Assembly: GCA_958296165.1 (NCBI GenBank) | Contig: OY282447.1 | Location: 2,542,001-2,606,000 of the forward strand | DNA: 64,000 nucleotides | Direction: 5' to 3' | DNA from: an uncultured Pseudomonadales bacterium | GTDB lineage: Bacteria > Pseudomonadota > Gammaproteobacteria > Pseudomonadales > Azotimanducaceae | In this document: positions 36,001-43,394 of the stretch, one piece after another | Layout of the letters: each line of letters begins with the position of its first letter | How positions within the stretch are numbered: position 1 is the stretch's first letter | Translations under genes and position numbers: made by a program | The notes under the pieces: model-generated | The model's input: only the letters and a program-made list of their open reading frames with translations | Databases searched by the model: none | Told to the model about the DNA's origin: nothing

Positions 36001-36425
36001 TGTCGGTTGCCACGGACGTGAGCGTCCGGTTAGGGGGCGGTCAGCTGAGCCAAGCGTATGCGGACGCACAAAAGAAGGAAGAGGACGGCCGGGCTTCCGA
36101 GCAGATCAAGGTACGAAACAACTTGGATGATTGGCCAGACGGTGATCGAAGGAGCGGGTGGATCGAGGAACTTGGTAGCCACCGCAAAAAACTCCTAGAA
36201 GTGCTTTGCCGTGCCGACGTACTTGGCCACCAGCAGCCCATTTTCGACACGCCGGTCGCCGCAGCGCTGCTTTCAATCCTTCCTGAACAGCCAACTCCGC
36301 GAGCGGTCTTCATGGTCAAGCGCATGCGCACCCACGACCCGGACTGGTTCGACCACGCGTATGCATCCGCGTGGACCCGATTGGCCCTAACAGTGGACGG
36401 ACTTCCACAACAGGCCAGCAAGTGA
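33099..36425 (+). CDS. YjiT / DruH-like protein (STY4851/ECs_5259 type)
   Basis: 1108 aa. The N-terminus WLEDFLRAQELSQPDGRALY with YAYRCTLDEFETL matches what I recall of the YjiT family, which includes DruH, the large partner of the DruE helicase in Druantia type III. A probable beta-rich central region (~280-750) and a charged helical C-terminus are visible, with no known catalytic motif. GTG 33099 has AAGGG 4 bases upstream. The stop overlaps the helicase start (GTGA), so the two are made together. Family assignment is from memory of pattern and gene order. Confidence 0.75.
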   Translation: MTTTATWLEDFLRAQELSQPDGRALYAYRCTLDEFETLTEALRQVPQQTIDPSSVRAFVLYASEWWRRKYDGGRWAWQPLLESIDWQVDYVDIYDPIRAAWRWWRIQPVRLPSSTRFLGTFACHGGLPLALLGDRHSTVTRYLRSVLAHVQDYGRFVDDTIELATDKAYLLRPPTLRRDYVFRLAADLVAAVLDLQPAAQGDNPIAVLDRSRPDWRENMPLDLENQVARNLLTILFRDALPSGTARPSDFRLERFLRRTSDGWRLGASVRLPASIGADDLAKHLGVTTTNLGPWIEVRVQGVGEQVAGVYGRVPQSNDVDEYRLADRRVSLEMWDGEAAGEIRLRFLAGDYIGTGVVPARGAMLGELPWAFRADEHECPFVGEGTVRNRATEIIVLAPPHAGKPPDHVVVEGHALGRPVWHTTLPIKLETSSGPCVIHPATAEQPNQEYRFGGERWYRMTSEFPLFRGVPTLQASKSDGLPKAVPAPEVGWRQTGGPWCPRPVGYGLWQVRHMADGELQFHGRVGILPEAFSMELAPGESVSEGGLSLACAERVRVTTESEVTLKASNSTNRVDVAVRAIDPNRPPGMLLLRLQWPGSAELPVETPFPGRGGRFLRQGETVQDVVSLGELYGVRAVAFDPMPSTNFWLEGELKAVDLGQLIKVAHFRRPLRSDGTQHMLPLVEVRPLIEFLLSASSDLHASVVLQIVDTAGMSQAALQVSRFTTLLEYDTRDAFVTLSPGRPPDELAFEALPITRPADDAVPLEMAGTSVVYLPACVPGKEPWLVVDRAEGTSICPLVISKPTTRHGAPQECPGASLGAASCVLDGDSRRAAIGSALDQMVDDEDEVGEVADNWNFLTNMLLRTEGVPAAAIDVITALTRHPSLLVRCLFRLESASRRLLWRIEDELPFSWLLVKRDIWWREAKRAFHDNREMLEKVLPGDGDEASRTAREYVQSVLKEGTSQNNGMLSVATDVSVRLGGGQLSQAYADAQKKEEDGRASEQIKVRNNLDDWPDGDRRSGWIEELGSHRKKLLEVLCRADVLGHQQPIFDTPVAAALLSILPEQPTPRAVFMVKRMRTHDPDWFDHAYASAWTRLALTVDGLPQQASK

Positions 36426-39400
36426 CCATAAACATCAACAACTTGATAAGCGATCTTTCTACACGTTCCGCGCGAGCGATACTGTCTCAACTCGGGATTC
36501 GCTCCGAAGTGTTGCGCGACCATTTGACGACCCTCTATGCACGGCGTCCGGGCGCACCCGGTGCGCTTCTTGCGGAGCCGGTGCTTGAGGCCGCGTTCGG
36601 CTGGAAGGCCGCGGATCGAACGATGGCAGAGCTGGCAAGGGATGGATTCCTTCACGACGAGTTGGTTGCGGCGTTGGATCGGCCTAGACCGAAGCAATCC
36701 AGCGAGTACGCTTTTCCGCGGCATCGTCGACCCTACCAGCACCAACTCGAGTGCTGGAGGTGGTTGCTTGACGGAACACCTCGGTCCGTCCTCGTCAGCA
36801 GTGGCACGGGGTCCGGCAAGACGGAGTGCTTCCTCATCCCAATCCTCGAGGACTTGGTGCGGCAGCGTTCGCACAACGGCCACCTTTCCGGCGTGCAAGC
36901 ACTGTTCCTATATCCGCTCAATGCGCTAATCAACAGTCAGCGCGACCGCTTGCGGGCTTGGTGCGGCACCTTCGGGCAAGATGTTCGTTTTTGCCTATAC
37001 AACGGAGAAACTCCGGAACACGCAAAGTCCGCAGACGCCAATCAAGCCGGTGCCGAACAGATCAGCCGCCAGCAACTTCGTGCAGATCCGCCACCCGTGC
37101 TGGTGACCAACGCGACGATGTTGGAGTACATGCTTGTGCGTACAGAAGATGCGCCTATCGTCGAACGCTCGCAAGGCCAACTGCGCTGGATAGTGCTCGA
37201 TGAGGCCCATACCTACATCGGTTCCCACGCGGCAGAAATGACGTTGTTGTTGCGTCGTGTGCTGCATCGTTTCGGCGTCGCTCCCGCGGACGTGCGGTTT
37301 GTCGCCACCTCAGCGACGATTGGGGACGAAGGGGCGAAGCAGGACTTGAAGCGCTTCTTGGCGGATTTGTCTGGTGCGCACACCGAGCGAGTGCATGTGG
37401 TCACGGGCGAGCGATTCGTGCCGCCACTGCCACCTGCGGTTGGTCCACCGCCGTCGCTCTCGACGTTGTGGAGCATGGCGCCAGCAGAGCGCTTCACGGC
37501 CTTGTGTAACCTCCCTGACGCCCGCGCTCTGCGCCAAAGCTTGGCGCAAGAGGCGGAGACGTTGGACGCGCTGCGGAAAACCGCGGTCGCACCGGAAGAG
37601 ACTGCTCTTCTATTGGCGTTGTCTTCAACCGTCGTGAGAGGGGAACAAGGGGAAGAAGCATTCCTCCCGTTGCGAGTCCATCTCTTCCATCGTACGCAGC
37701 GCGGACTCTGGGCATGTGTGAATCGCCATTGCAACGGTGTCGAGAATGCGGCTCTGCGGTCATGGGGCTTTGGTGCGTTGTTTACGGAGCGGCGCACGCG
37801 TTGCCGGCACTGCGGCGCCGCGGTCTTCGAGCTCGTGGTTTGCGTGGACTGCGGCCAGCACTACCTTCAAGCCGCGGAGAACTTCTGTGCAACGAACAAC
37901 CGATCGGTGCTGCAACAGTGCATCGAGGATCCGAACGTCGATGAGTTCCGGCTGGACGTGGAAACGGAGCACGACGAATTCGAGGTGGAAGATCCGTCGG
38001 CATCCGCGACGCACGTAGCCCTAAGGCTGCTTTGTGGCGACGACATAGACGTCAGCCGTACCGAGGAAGCCTATCTGGGGCCCGCCGGCCAGTTGGCGCA
38101 GAATGGGGACGGGGATCACGCAGAAGCGCAGTTCGTTCGGATCTCACCTTTCACCGGCGATGCGCCGACATGCCTGCGCTGCGGCAGCACGGACAACAAA
38201 GTACGGAGCCTGTTCCGCGAGCTGCGGGTTGGTGCGCCGTTCGCGCTCTCCACTATCGTACCAACGGCATTGGAGCACACGCCCGCGATGGTCAAGGGCC
38301 AAGACCTTCCAAGCCAAGGTCGACGTATCTTAGGCTTTAGCGACTCGCGCCAGGGCACTGCGCGATTGGCTGTGCGACTCCAGCAGGATGCGGAACGCAA
38401 TCGGGTGAGGAGCGTTCTCTACCATGCTCTCGCGGAAGCGAGACCCTCGCGGGATAAAAAGGCCGCGACAGAAAAGAAACGCGAGATTGAGGCACTACGG
38501 GTCGGACTAGAGCAGACGAACAACCTAGTCCTCCGTTCGCTGCTCGAGAAGGCGGAGGCCGAACTGGCTAGCATGAGCGCAAGCGTTGGCACACTCAGCT
38601 GGCAGGCGGCGGTACACAGGCTAGCTGGCGACGCTGGCGTGCGAGGCATGCTCAAGTATCACCGATATATTACGCGTGCGGGAACATCGCTAGAGGACTA
38701 CGCCAACTTCTGCATGTATCGCGAGTTCTTTCGTAGGCCAAAGCGGATGAATTCGGCCGAGACGATGGGCCTCATCGCACTTCGCTACCCGGTGATCGAA
38801 GGCGCATCCGAGCCGCCTGGATGGCCTCTATCCCAAGCCGACTGGGTTTCGTTCTTGAAGCTCGCGTTGGACTTCTTCATGCGCGATACCAGCGCAGTTG
38901 ATCTCCCCCACGGGGACTACCTGCGTTGGATGGGGATACCTGTGCGGCAGCGCTACGTTCAAGGCCCAGGGTTCGGCGATATACCCACCAGACGCCAACG
39001 CCGCTGGCCATCGGTCTCGCCGAGAGTTGCACGACGGTCTCGGCTGCCACGTCTGCTCATCGCGGCCGCACAATTGAACGAGTCTGCAGAGAGCCTAGAC
39101 CGAGTCAACGAGGCGCTCGAACATGCGTGGGCGTGCTTGCGCGGCCTCTTTCAACACGTCGCGGATGGCTACCTCCTCAATCTTGAGAAGGCGGAACTGA
39201 TGGAATTGGCGGAGGCGGAAGTCTGTCCGTACACGGGTCGAATCCTCGACACCACACTGTGTGGCCTGTCACCCTATTTGCCGGAGCGTGCGCCGCCCGA
39301 GAAGTGCAAGCCAGTTGCGCTGCCACGCCTTCCAAAGCCTTACTGGCGTGAAGCATCCGGAGCATCGGTCGGAGAGGATGAAATCAAGGCGTGGGTGGAG

Positions 39401-41407
39401 CAGGAACCCAAAATACGGACGGCGCGAACGCTGGGCGTATGGTCTGATCTCAATGATCGGGTCGCCGCTTTCTCTCCCTATTTTGAGGCGGCTGAGCACT
39501 CCGCTCAACTGGACGGGCCCAGACTGCGTGACTTGGAAGATCGGTTTAGGAAGGGCCAAGTGAACGTGCTCAGTTGCTCCACGACGATGGAGATGGGGGT
39601 GGACATAGGCGGGCTGTCCGCGGTCGTAATGAACAACGCGCCACCAAGTACCGCCAACTATTTGCAGCGTGCGGGTCGCGCCGGGCGACGGGGGGAGAGC
39701 GTGTCTTTCGCCATTACGCTTTGTCCCAGCTCGCCGCACGGACAGGAGGTGTTCAACAACCCTCTGTGGCCGTTTCGCTCGGCCGTAGCTGTACCCCGTG
39801 TGGCGCTAGACAGCGCACGGCTGGTGCAACGGCACGTCAACTCCCTTTGCCTAGCGTGGTTCCTCGCTACGCTGGATGCCTATCGCCTCAAGGCCGGGTG
39901 GTTCTTCCTTGCTGATAACTGTCCTGCACCGGCCGACGAGTTTGTTGGTTGGTGTGAAGAAATGGCCGCCCAAAGCGAACGACTGGTGCTGGGGCTGAAA
40001 GCGCTGGTCCGTGGCACCGCGCTGGAGAGCAAGCTCGTGCCAAACCTGCTGCAGCACTGTCAGGAGGCCATGGCTGCGGCGGTCACCAAGTGGAGATTGG
40101 AAATAGAATCTCTGCATGCCGACGCCGCGCAATTCCGTGAAGGCGAGTCCCAAGCCCCAGCCGTGTTGGCTATAGACCGACAGTTGACGCGCCTCAAGGA
40201 TGAGTACCTGCTCAGGGAGCTCGTGAACCGTCAGTTCTTACCTGGACACGGGTTTCCCACCGGCATCGTGAGCTTTATACCTACTACGATAGAGGATTTG
40301 AGAACGAGTCGACCTGCGAGCAGCAGCAGCGAAGGCGCGTTTGCCAGACGTTCGGGCTATCCGACCCGACAGCTGGAGATGGCGATTCGAGAGTACGCGC
40401 CGGGCAGCGAAGTGGTCATTGATGGGCGAGTGTACGAATCTGGAGGTCTGACGCTCAATTGGCACTTGCCACCAAACGCGGGCGCAGAGGGAGTCCGCGA
40501 GGTACAAGCCATTCGCCATGTTTGGCGGTGTCGCTCTTGCGGTGCCACGGGCGACACGCCTTCCTTGCTTGAAGCGTGCCCAAGCTGCGACGGGGGCGTT
40601 GAGTCGCACGAGTACTTGGAACCAGCTGGATTCGCAGTGGACTTCTGCCAAAGGCCCCACAACAACGTAACTTCGCCGACCTTTGTGCCGGTTGAAGCGC
40701 CATGGATTAGCTGCCCGACACCGCATTGGAAGCCGTTCGCTCAGCCGCCACTAGGCCGCTTTCGATACAGCGATGCGGGCCATCTGTTCCATGGCAGCCG
40801 CGGGGTTGGCCGCTTCGGCTACGCGGTGTGCTTACGCTGCGGTCGGGCTGCTTCTGAGAACGGCCGACCTGCCACTTCAAAGCTGCCGCAGGTCTTCCGC
40901 GAAGCCCACAGCCGGCTACGAGGGGGGAAACGAGCGGACGGAAGCGGCCTGTGTGATGGCGAGGGTTTTTCGATCAAGAGAGGTTTGGCGTTGGGCGGCA
41001 GCCGAACGACAGACGTGTTCGAGCTACAGCTTGCCGACTTGGCAGAGCAACATGTGGCTTGGTCCGTCGGCATCGCGCTGCGGCAGTCGTTTACCCGGCG
41101 GTTGGGCATTGAAGCACAGGAGGTAGGAGTTGCCGTGCGGCCCGGTAAAGACCCGGACGGCAAGCTGCTCCAATCGATCTTCCTGTTCGACACGGCGGAG
41201 GGCGGCAGCGGCTACGTGGAGGCCATGCGCCAGCATGGCGCTGCGGCACTCCACGGAGCGCACGATATTCTGGACTGCGTGAACCGCTGCGACGCGGCCT
41301 GTCACGGCTGCCTCCTCACCTACGGAACGCAATATGCATCGAATGCCTTGAACCGCCACGACGCGCTTGCGTTCCTCACGCCAAAGCGTCTTGCGGGTAC
41401 CGGGTAG
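36422..41407 (+). CDS. DruE-like DEAD/DEAH helicase with DUF1998 domain
   Basis: About 1661 aa, an SF2 helicase. Walker A is GTGSGKTE at ~128-135 and the DEAH box is at ~260-263 (VLDEAHTY). Motif III is ATSATI, and the C-terminal helicase block is SCSTTMEMGVDIGGL with QRAGRAGRRGE. Several Cys-rich zinc modules follow (CRHCG, CLRCGS, CRSCG..CPSC). The DUF1998 cluster is C1619-C1623-C1627-C1630. This plan and size fit DruE of Druantia. The frame is open to 36371, but GTG 36422 gives a 4-base overlap with the YjiT/DruH gene. Confidence 0.85.
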   Translation: MTININNLISDLSTRSARAILSQLGIRSEVLRDHLTTLYARRPGAPGALLAEPVLEAAFGWKAADRTMAELARDGFLHDELVAALDRPRPKQSSEYAFPRHRRPYQHQLECWRWLLDGTPRSVLVSSGTGSGKTECFLIPILEDLVRQRSHNGHLSGVQALFLYPLNALINSQRDRLRAWCGTFGQDVRFCLYNGETPEHAKSADANQAGAEQISRQQLRADPPPVLVTNATMLEYMLVRTEDAPIVERSQGQLRWIVLDEAHTYIGSHAAEMTLLLRRVLHRFGVAPADVRFVATSATIGDEGAKQDLKRFLADLSGAHTERVHVVTGERFVPPLPPAVGPPPSLSTLWSMAPAERFTALCNLPDARALRQSLAQEAETLDALRKTAVAPEETALLLALSSTVVRGEQGEEAFLPLRVHLFHRTQRGLWACVNRHCNGVENAALRSWGFGALFTERRTRCRHCGAAVFELVVCVDCGQHYLQAAENFCATNNRSVLQQCIEDPNVDEFRLDVETEHDEFEVEDPSASATHVALRLLCGDDIDVSRTEEAYLGPAGQLAQNGDGDHAEAQFVRISPFTGDAPTCLRCGSTDNKVRSLFRELRVGAPFALSTIVPTALEHTPAMVKGQDLPSQGRRILGFSDSRQGTARLAVRLQQDAERNRVRSVLYHALAEARPSRDKKAATEKKREIEALRVGLEQTNNLVLRSLLEKAEAELASMSASVGTLSWQAAVHRLAGDAGVRGMLKYHRYITRAGTSLEDYANFCMYREFFRRPKRMNSAETMGLIALRYPVIEGASEPPGWPLSQADWVSFLKLALDFFMRDTSAVDLPHGDYLRWMGIPVRQRYVQGPGFGDIPTRRQRRWPSVSPRVARRSRLPRLLIAAAQLNESAESLDRVNEALEHAWACLRGLFQHVADGYLLNLEKAELMELAEAEVCPYTGRILDTTLCGLSPYLPERAPPEKCKPVALPRLPKPYWREASGASVGEDEIKAWVEQEPKIRTARTLGVWSDLNDRVAAFSPYFEAAEHSAQLDGPRLRDLEDRFRKGQVNVLSCSTTMEMGVDIGGLSAVVMNNAPPSTANYLQRAGRAGRRGESVSFAITLCPSSPHGQEVFNNPLWPFRSAVAVPRVALDSARLVQRHVNSLCLAWFLATLDAYRLKAGWFFLADNCPAPADEFVGWCEEMAAQSERLVLGLKALVRGTALESKLVPNLLQHCQEAMAAAVTKWRLEIESLHADAAQFREGESQAPAVLAIDRQLTRLKDEYLLRELVNRQFLPGHGFPTGIVSFIPTTIEDLRTSRPASSSSEGAFARRSGYPTRQLEMAIREYAPGSEVVIDGRVYESGGLTLNWHLPPNAGAEGVREVQAIRHVWRCRSCGATGDTPSLLEACPSCDGGVESHEYLEPAGFAVDFCQRPHNNVTSPTFVPVEAPWISCPTPHWKPFAQPPLGRFRYSDAGHLFHGSRGVGRFGYAVCLRCGRAASENGRPATSKLPQVFREAHSRLRGGKRADGSGLCDGEGFSIKRGLALGGSRTTDVFELQLADLAEQHVAWSVGIALRQSFTRRLGIEAQEVGVAVRPGKDPDGKLLQSIFLFDTAEGGSGYVEAMRQHGAAALHGAHDILDCVNRCDAACHGCLLTYGTQYASNALNRHDALAFLTPKRLAGTG

Positions 41408-41453
41408 CGTGCGAGACCAAGTTGATCCGAACCGCGGCGTGGCAACGCGAGCG

Positions 41454-43193
41454 TCACGCCAAGCGGTATTTCCGCCCGCGCGTATTCCCTTCCGCGTGCA
41501 GAACGCCGGCTAGCGCTAACTCCTTCAACAGCTTGCGAGCCGTGTCGGCAGGTGCCTGCAGCACCTCCGCCGCCTCCGTGCTGGTTATGCTGCCCCGGCG
41601 GCGGATTTCTTCTAGCAGCCGCGCCCGTCTGCGATTCTCGACACCTCCGGCACCGCTGGCTGCCCTCACGCCGAGCACGTAGCGGGTGCCGCCGGCCGAT
41701 CCAACGCGCCGCAGCAAGCCTTTGGCGACAGCCCCTTCGAGAACGGCATTCACGTCCGACTCCGCCATCAGCGAACGCAAGGCTCGCTTGGTCACCGCGC
41801 CGTCGCGGCGGGCCACGATCAGCGCAAGGCGTTCGCCGGGCGTCACGTCCTCGGCGAAGCCGAGCAACCAAGCCTGATCTTCCACATCGGCCAGAGAGCG
41901 GTTGCGCAGCGTCACCGCCACAGAGCTGGACGTTGCCTCGAATGTCGGGGGGTCCAACAAGCGGGCTTCCATTTCGCGATACATGCGGTCGATGCCTTCG
42001 CCGTATTCCTCGACCAGCCCGAGCGTCTTCAGCGTGCGCATGATGCGAGGGTTGCGGCTGTAGTGTTCGTTGCGCATGTTGTCTTTGGTGATGTGGCCGG
42101 GCAGCGAGCCTGGGCTGCGAACCTCCACGCGGTCGTCCCATACGGTGATGTCCACGGTGGCGCCGCTCAAGTTGTAGTCGCGGTGGGCGAGCGCGTTCAC
42201 CACGGCCTCGCGCAGTACCGGAAGCGGATACTCCGGCAGCGTCTCGCGGCGGACGCCTGCGACCACCTCGATCTGCGCGGTGTGCTCGGCGATGAAGGCC
42301 ACACAGCGCTCCACCGTCTCCGCAAACGGCACCGCGAACTCGGCGCGGGCGGAAGCCGGGCCAGGCCCCGGCTCTACGCCGATGCGACGCACCAATTGCA
42401 CAGCCGCCCCGCGCAGGACGTCCCTTGGGTCAGTGGCGAACAGGATGGCAGCTGCGCGCAGCACGCTGGTAGCCAGCGGCGGCGGCGCGGCGACGGCGAC
42501 GCCCAAATCGGTCAGGGCGCGCAGCACTTTGGCCTCCTTGCTTGCCAGACCTTCGCTAGCGGGCGCTTGGGCCGCACCCGCCGCGGATGCGCTGTCGTCG
42601 TTGGCATCGATTAGCGGGCGTCGCTCCGCCGCGAGCGCCGCGTTGATAGCCGCCAAGTCGAAGCGGTCCGCAGACACGCGCACCATCGGCTCGTCTTCGC
42701 CTGAACGAAGTTCCCGCTCGCGGACAAACCGCGCCATCGCATCCCCCCGCAACGGCTGCGAATCGCCGCCCACGCGGCGCAGCAAGCGTCCGTCCGGCGT
42801 CGTGACGATGCGCCCGCGCACCTCCGGCACGGCGCAGATCGTCAGCAGTTTGCGCTCCGGCGATGCTTTCGGTTGGGGGTCTGTCGAGGTAGAGGCATCT
42901 TCGATCGCAATCTCACGCAGCTGCACGTCCACGCTGCACTCGGCTGCAAAGCGCGTGATTCGGTCCTGCGTGTTCTGAGAGAGCGGGCAACCTGTTATCC
43001 GCCGGTCGTCGGCCACGCCATGGACGATCAAGCCGCCATCCGTCATCGCCATGGCGGGGATGGCGTCTCGGACGTCGCTTGGCACGCCGCGCTTGAAGTC
43101 CAGCCGTTCGTGCTCGAGGCGGCCAAACAACCGCCAGAACTCATCCTCGGACAGCGAAGACGGGATGGCATCGAGGTGGGGCAGAGAAGCCAT
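41454..43193 (-). CDS. AlbA_2 / RecG-type ATP-binding transcriptional regulator
   Basis: 579 aa. The N-terminal AlbA_2 domain (~20-165) has ERLDFKRG and GGLIVHGVADD; the middle GHKL-like region (~330-430) has LREAVVNALAHRDYN and VWDDRVEVRSPGSLPG; the C-terminus carries winged helices (RRRGSITSTEAAEVLQ, RKLLKELALAGVL). This is the COG2865 layout of predicted regulators. Two perfect palindromes lie just upstream of its start, so autoregulation is likely. It is the last gene of the minus-strand DUF499/DUF1156 locus and is convergent with the DruE-like gene. Confidence 0.85.
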   Translation of the reverse strand: MASLPHLDAIPSSLSEDEFWRLFGRLEHERLDFKRGVPSDVRDAIPAMAMTDGGLIVHGVADDRRITGCPLSQNTQDRITRFAAECSVDVQLREIAIEDASTSTDPQPKASPERKLLTICAVPEVRGRIVTTPDGRLLRRVGGDSQPLRGDAMARFVRERELRSGEDEPMVRVSADRFDLAAINAALAAERRPLIDANDDSASAAGAAQAPASEGLASKEAKVLRALTDLGVAVAAPPPLATSVLRAAAILFATDPRDVLRGAAVQLVRRIGVEPGPGPASARAEFAVPFAETVERCVAFIAEHTAQIEVVAGVRRETLPEYPLPVLREAVVNALAHRDYNLSGATVDITVWDDRVEVRSPGSLPGHITKDNMRNEHYSRNPRIMRTLKTLGLVEEYGEGIDRMYREMEARLLDPPTFEATSSSVAVTLRNRSLADVEDQAWLLGFAEDVTPGERLALIVARRDGAVTKRALRSLMAESDVNAVLEGAVAKGLLRRVGSAGGTRYVLGVRAASGAGGVENRRRARLLEEIRRRGSITSTEAAEVLQAPADTARKLLKELALAGVLHAEGNTRGRKYRLA

Positions 43194-43213
43194 GCCCTGA
43201 AGATTATCAAATC

Positions 43214-43227
43214 TTCCTTAAGGAAGG
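43214..43227. promoter_or_regulatory. palindromic operator-like site 1
   Basis: CTTCCTTAAGGAAG is a perfect 14-bp palindrome 21 bases upstream of the AlbA_2 regulator start (43193, minus strand). It shares the half-site ATCTTCC with site 2. Probably bound by the regulator itself. Confidence 0.65.
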
Positions 43228-43249
43228 CACTACTCTGGCATTTTCATAG

Positions 43250-43269
43250 GAAGATTCCAGAATCTTCCT
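43250..43269. promoter_or_regulatory. palindromic operator-like site 2
   Basis: GGAAGATTC - CA - GAATCTTCC is a perfect 9-bp inverted repeat around two bases. It lies about 57 bases upstream of the regulator start and 36 bases from site 1, centre to centre 39 bases (near four helical turns). The shared half-site suggests cooperative binding by one dimeric regulator. Confidence 0.7.
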
Positions 43270-43394
43270 AAGCCGAGATTGCGATGCGTGAGCCACGCCG
43301 TCGCCAGCTTTGAACTCTAACTGCCCGCCTCAATCTGTGGCGTTCATGTTTGCGATTCCCTAAGTCCGGTGTTTCCATTGGAACACAGGCCCCT

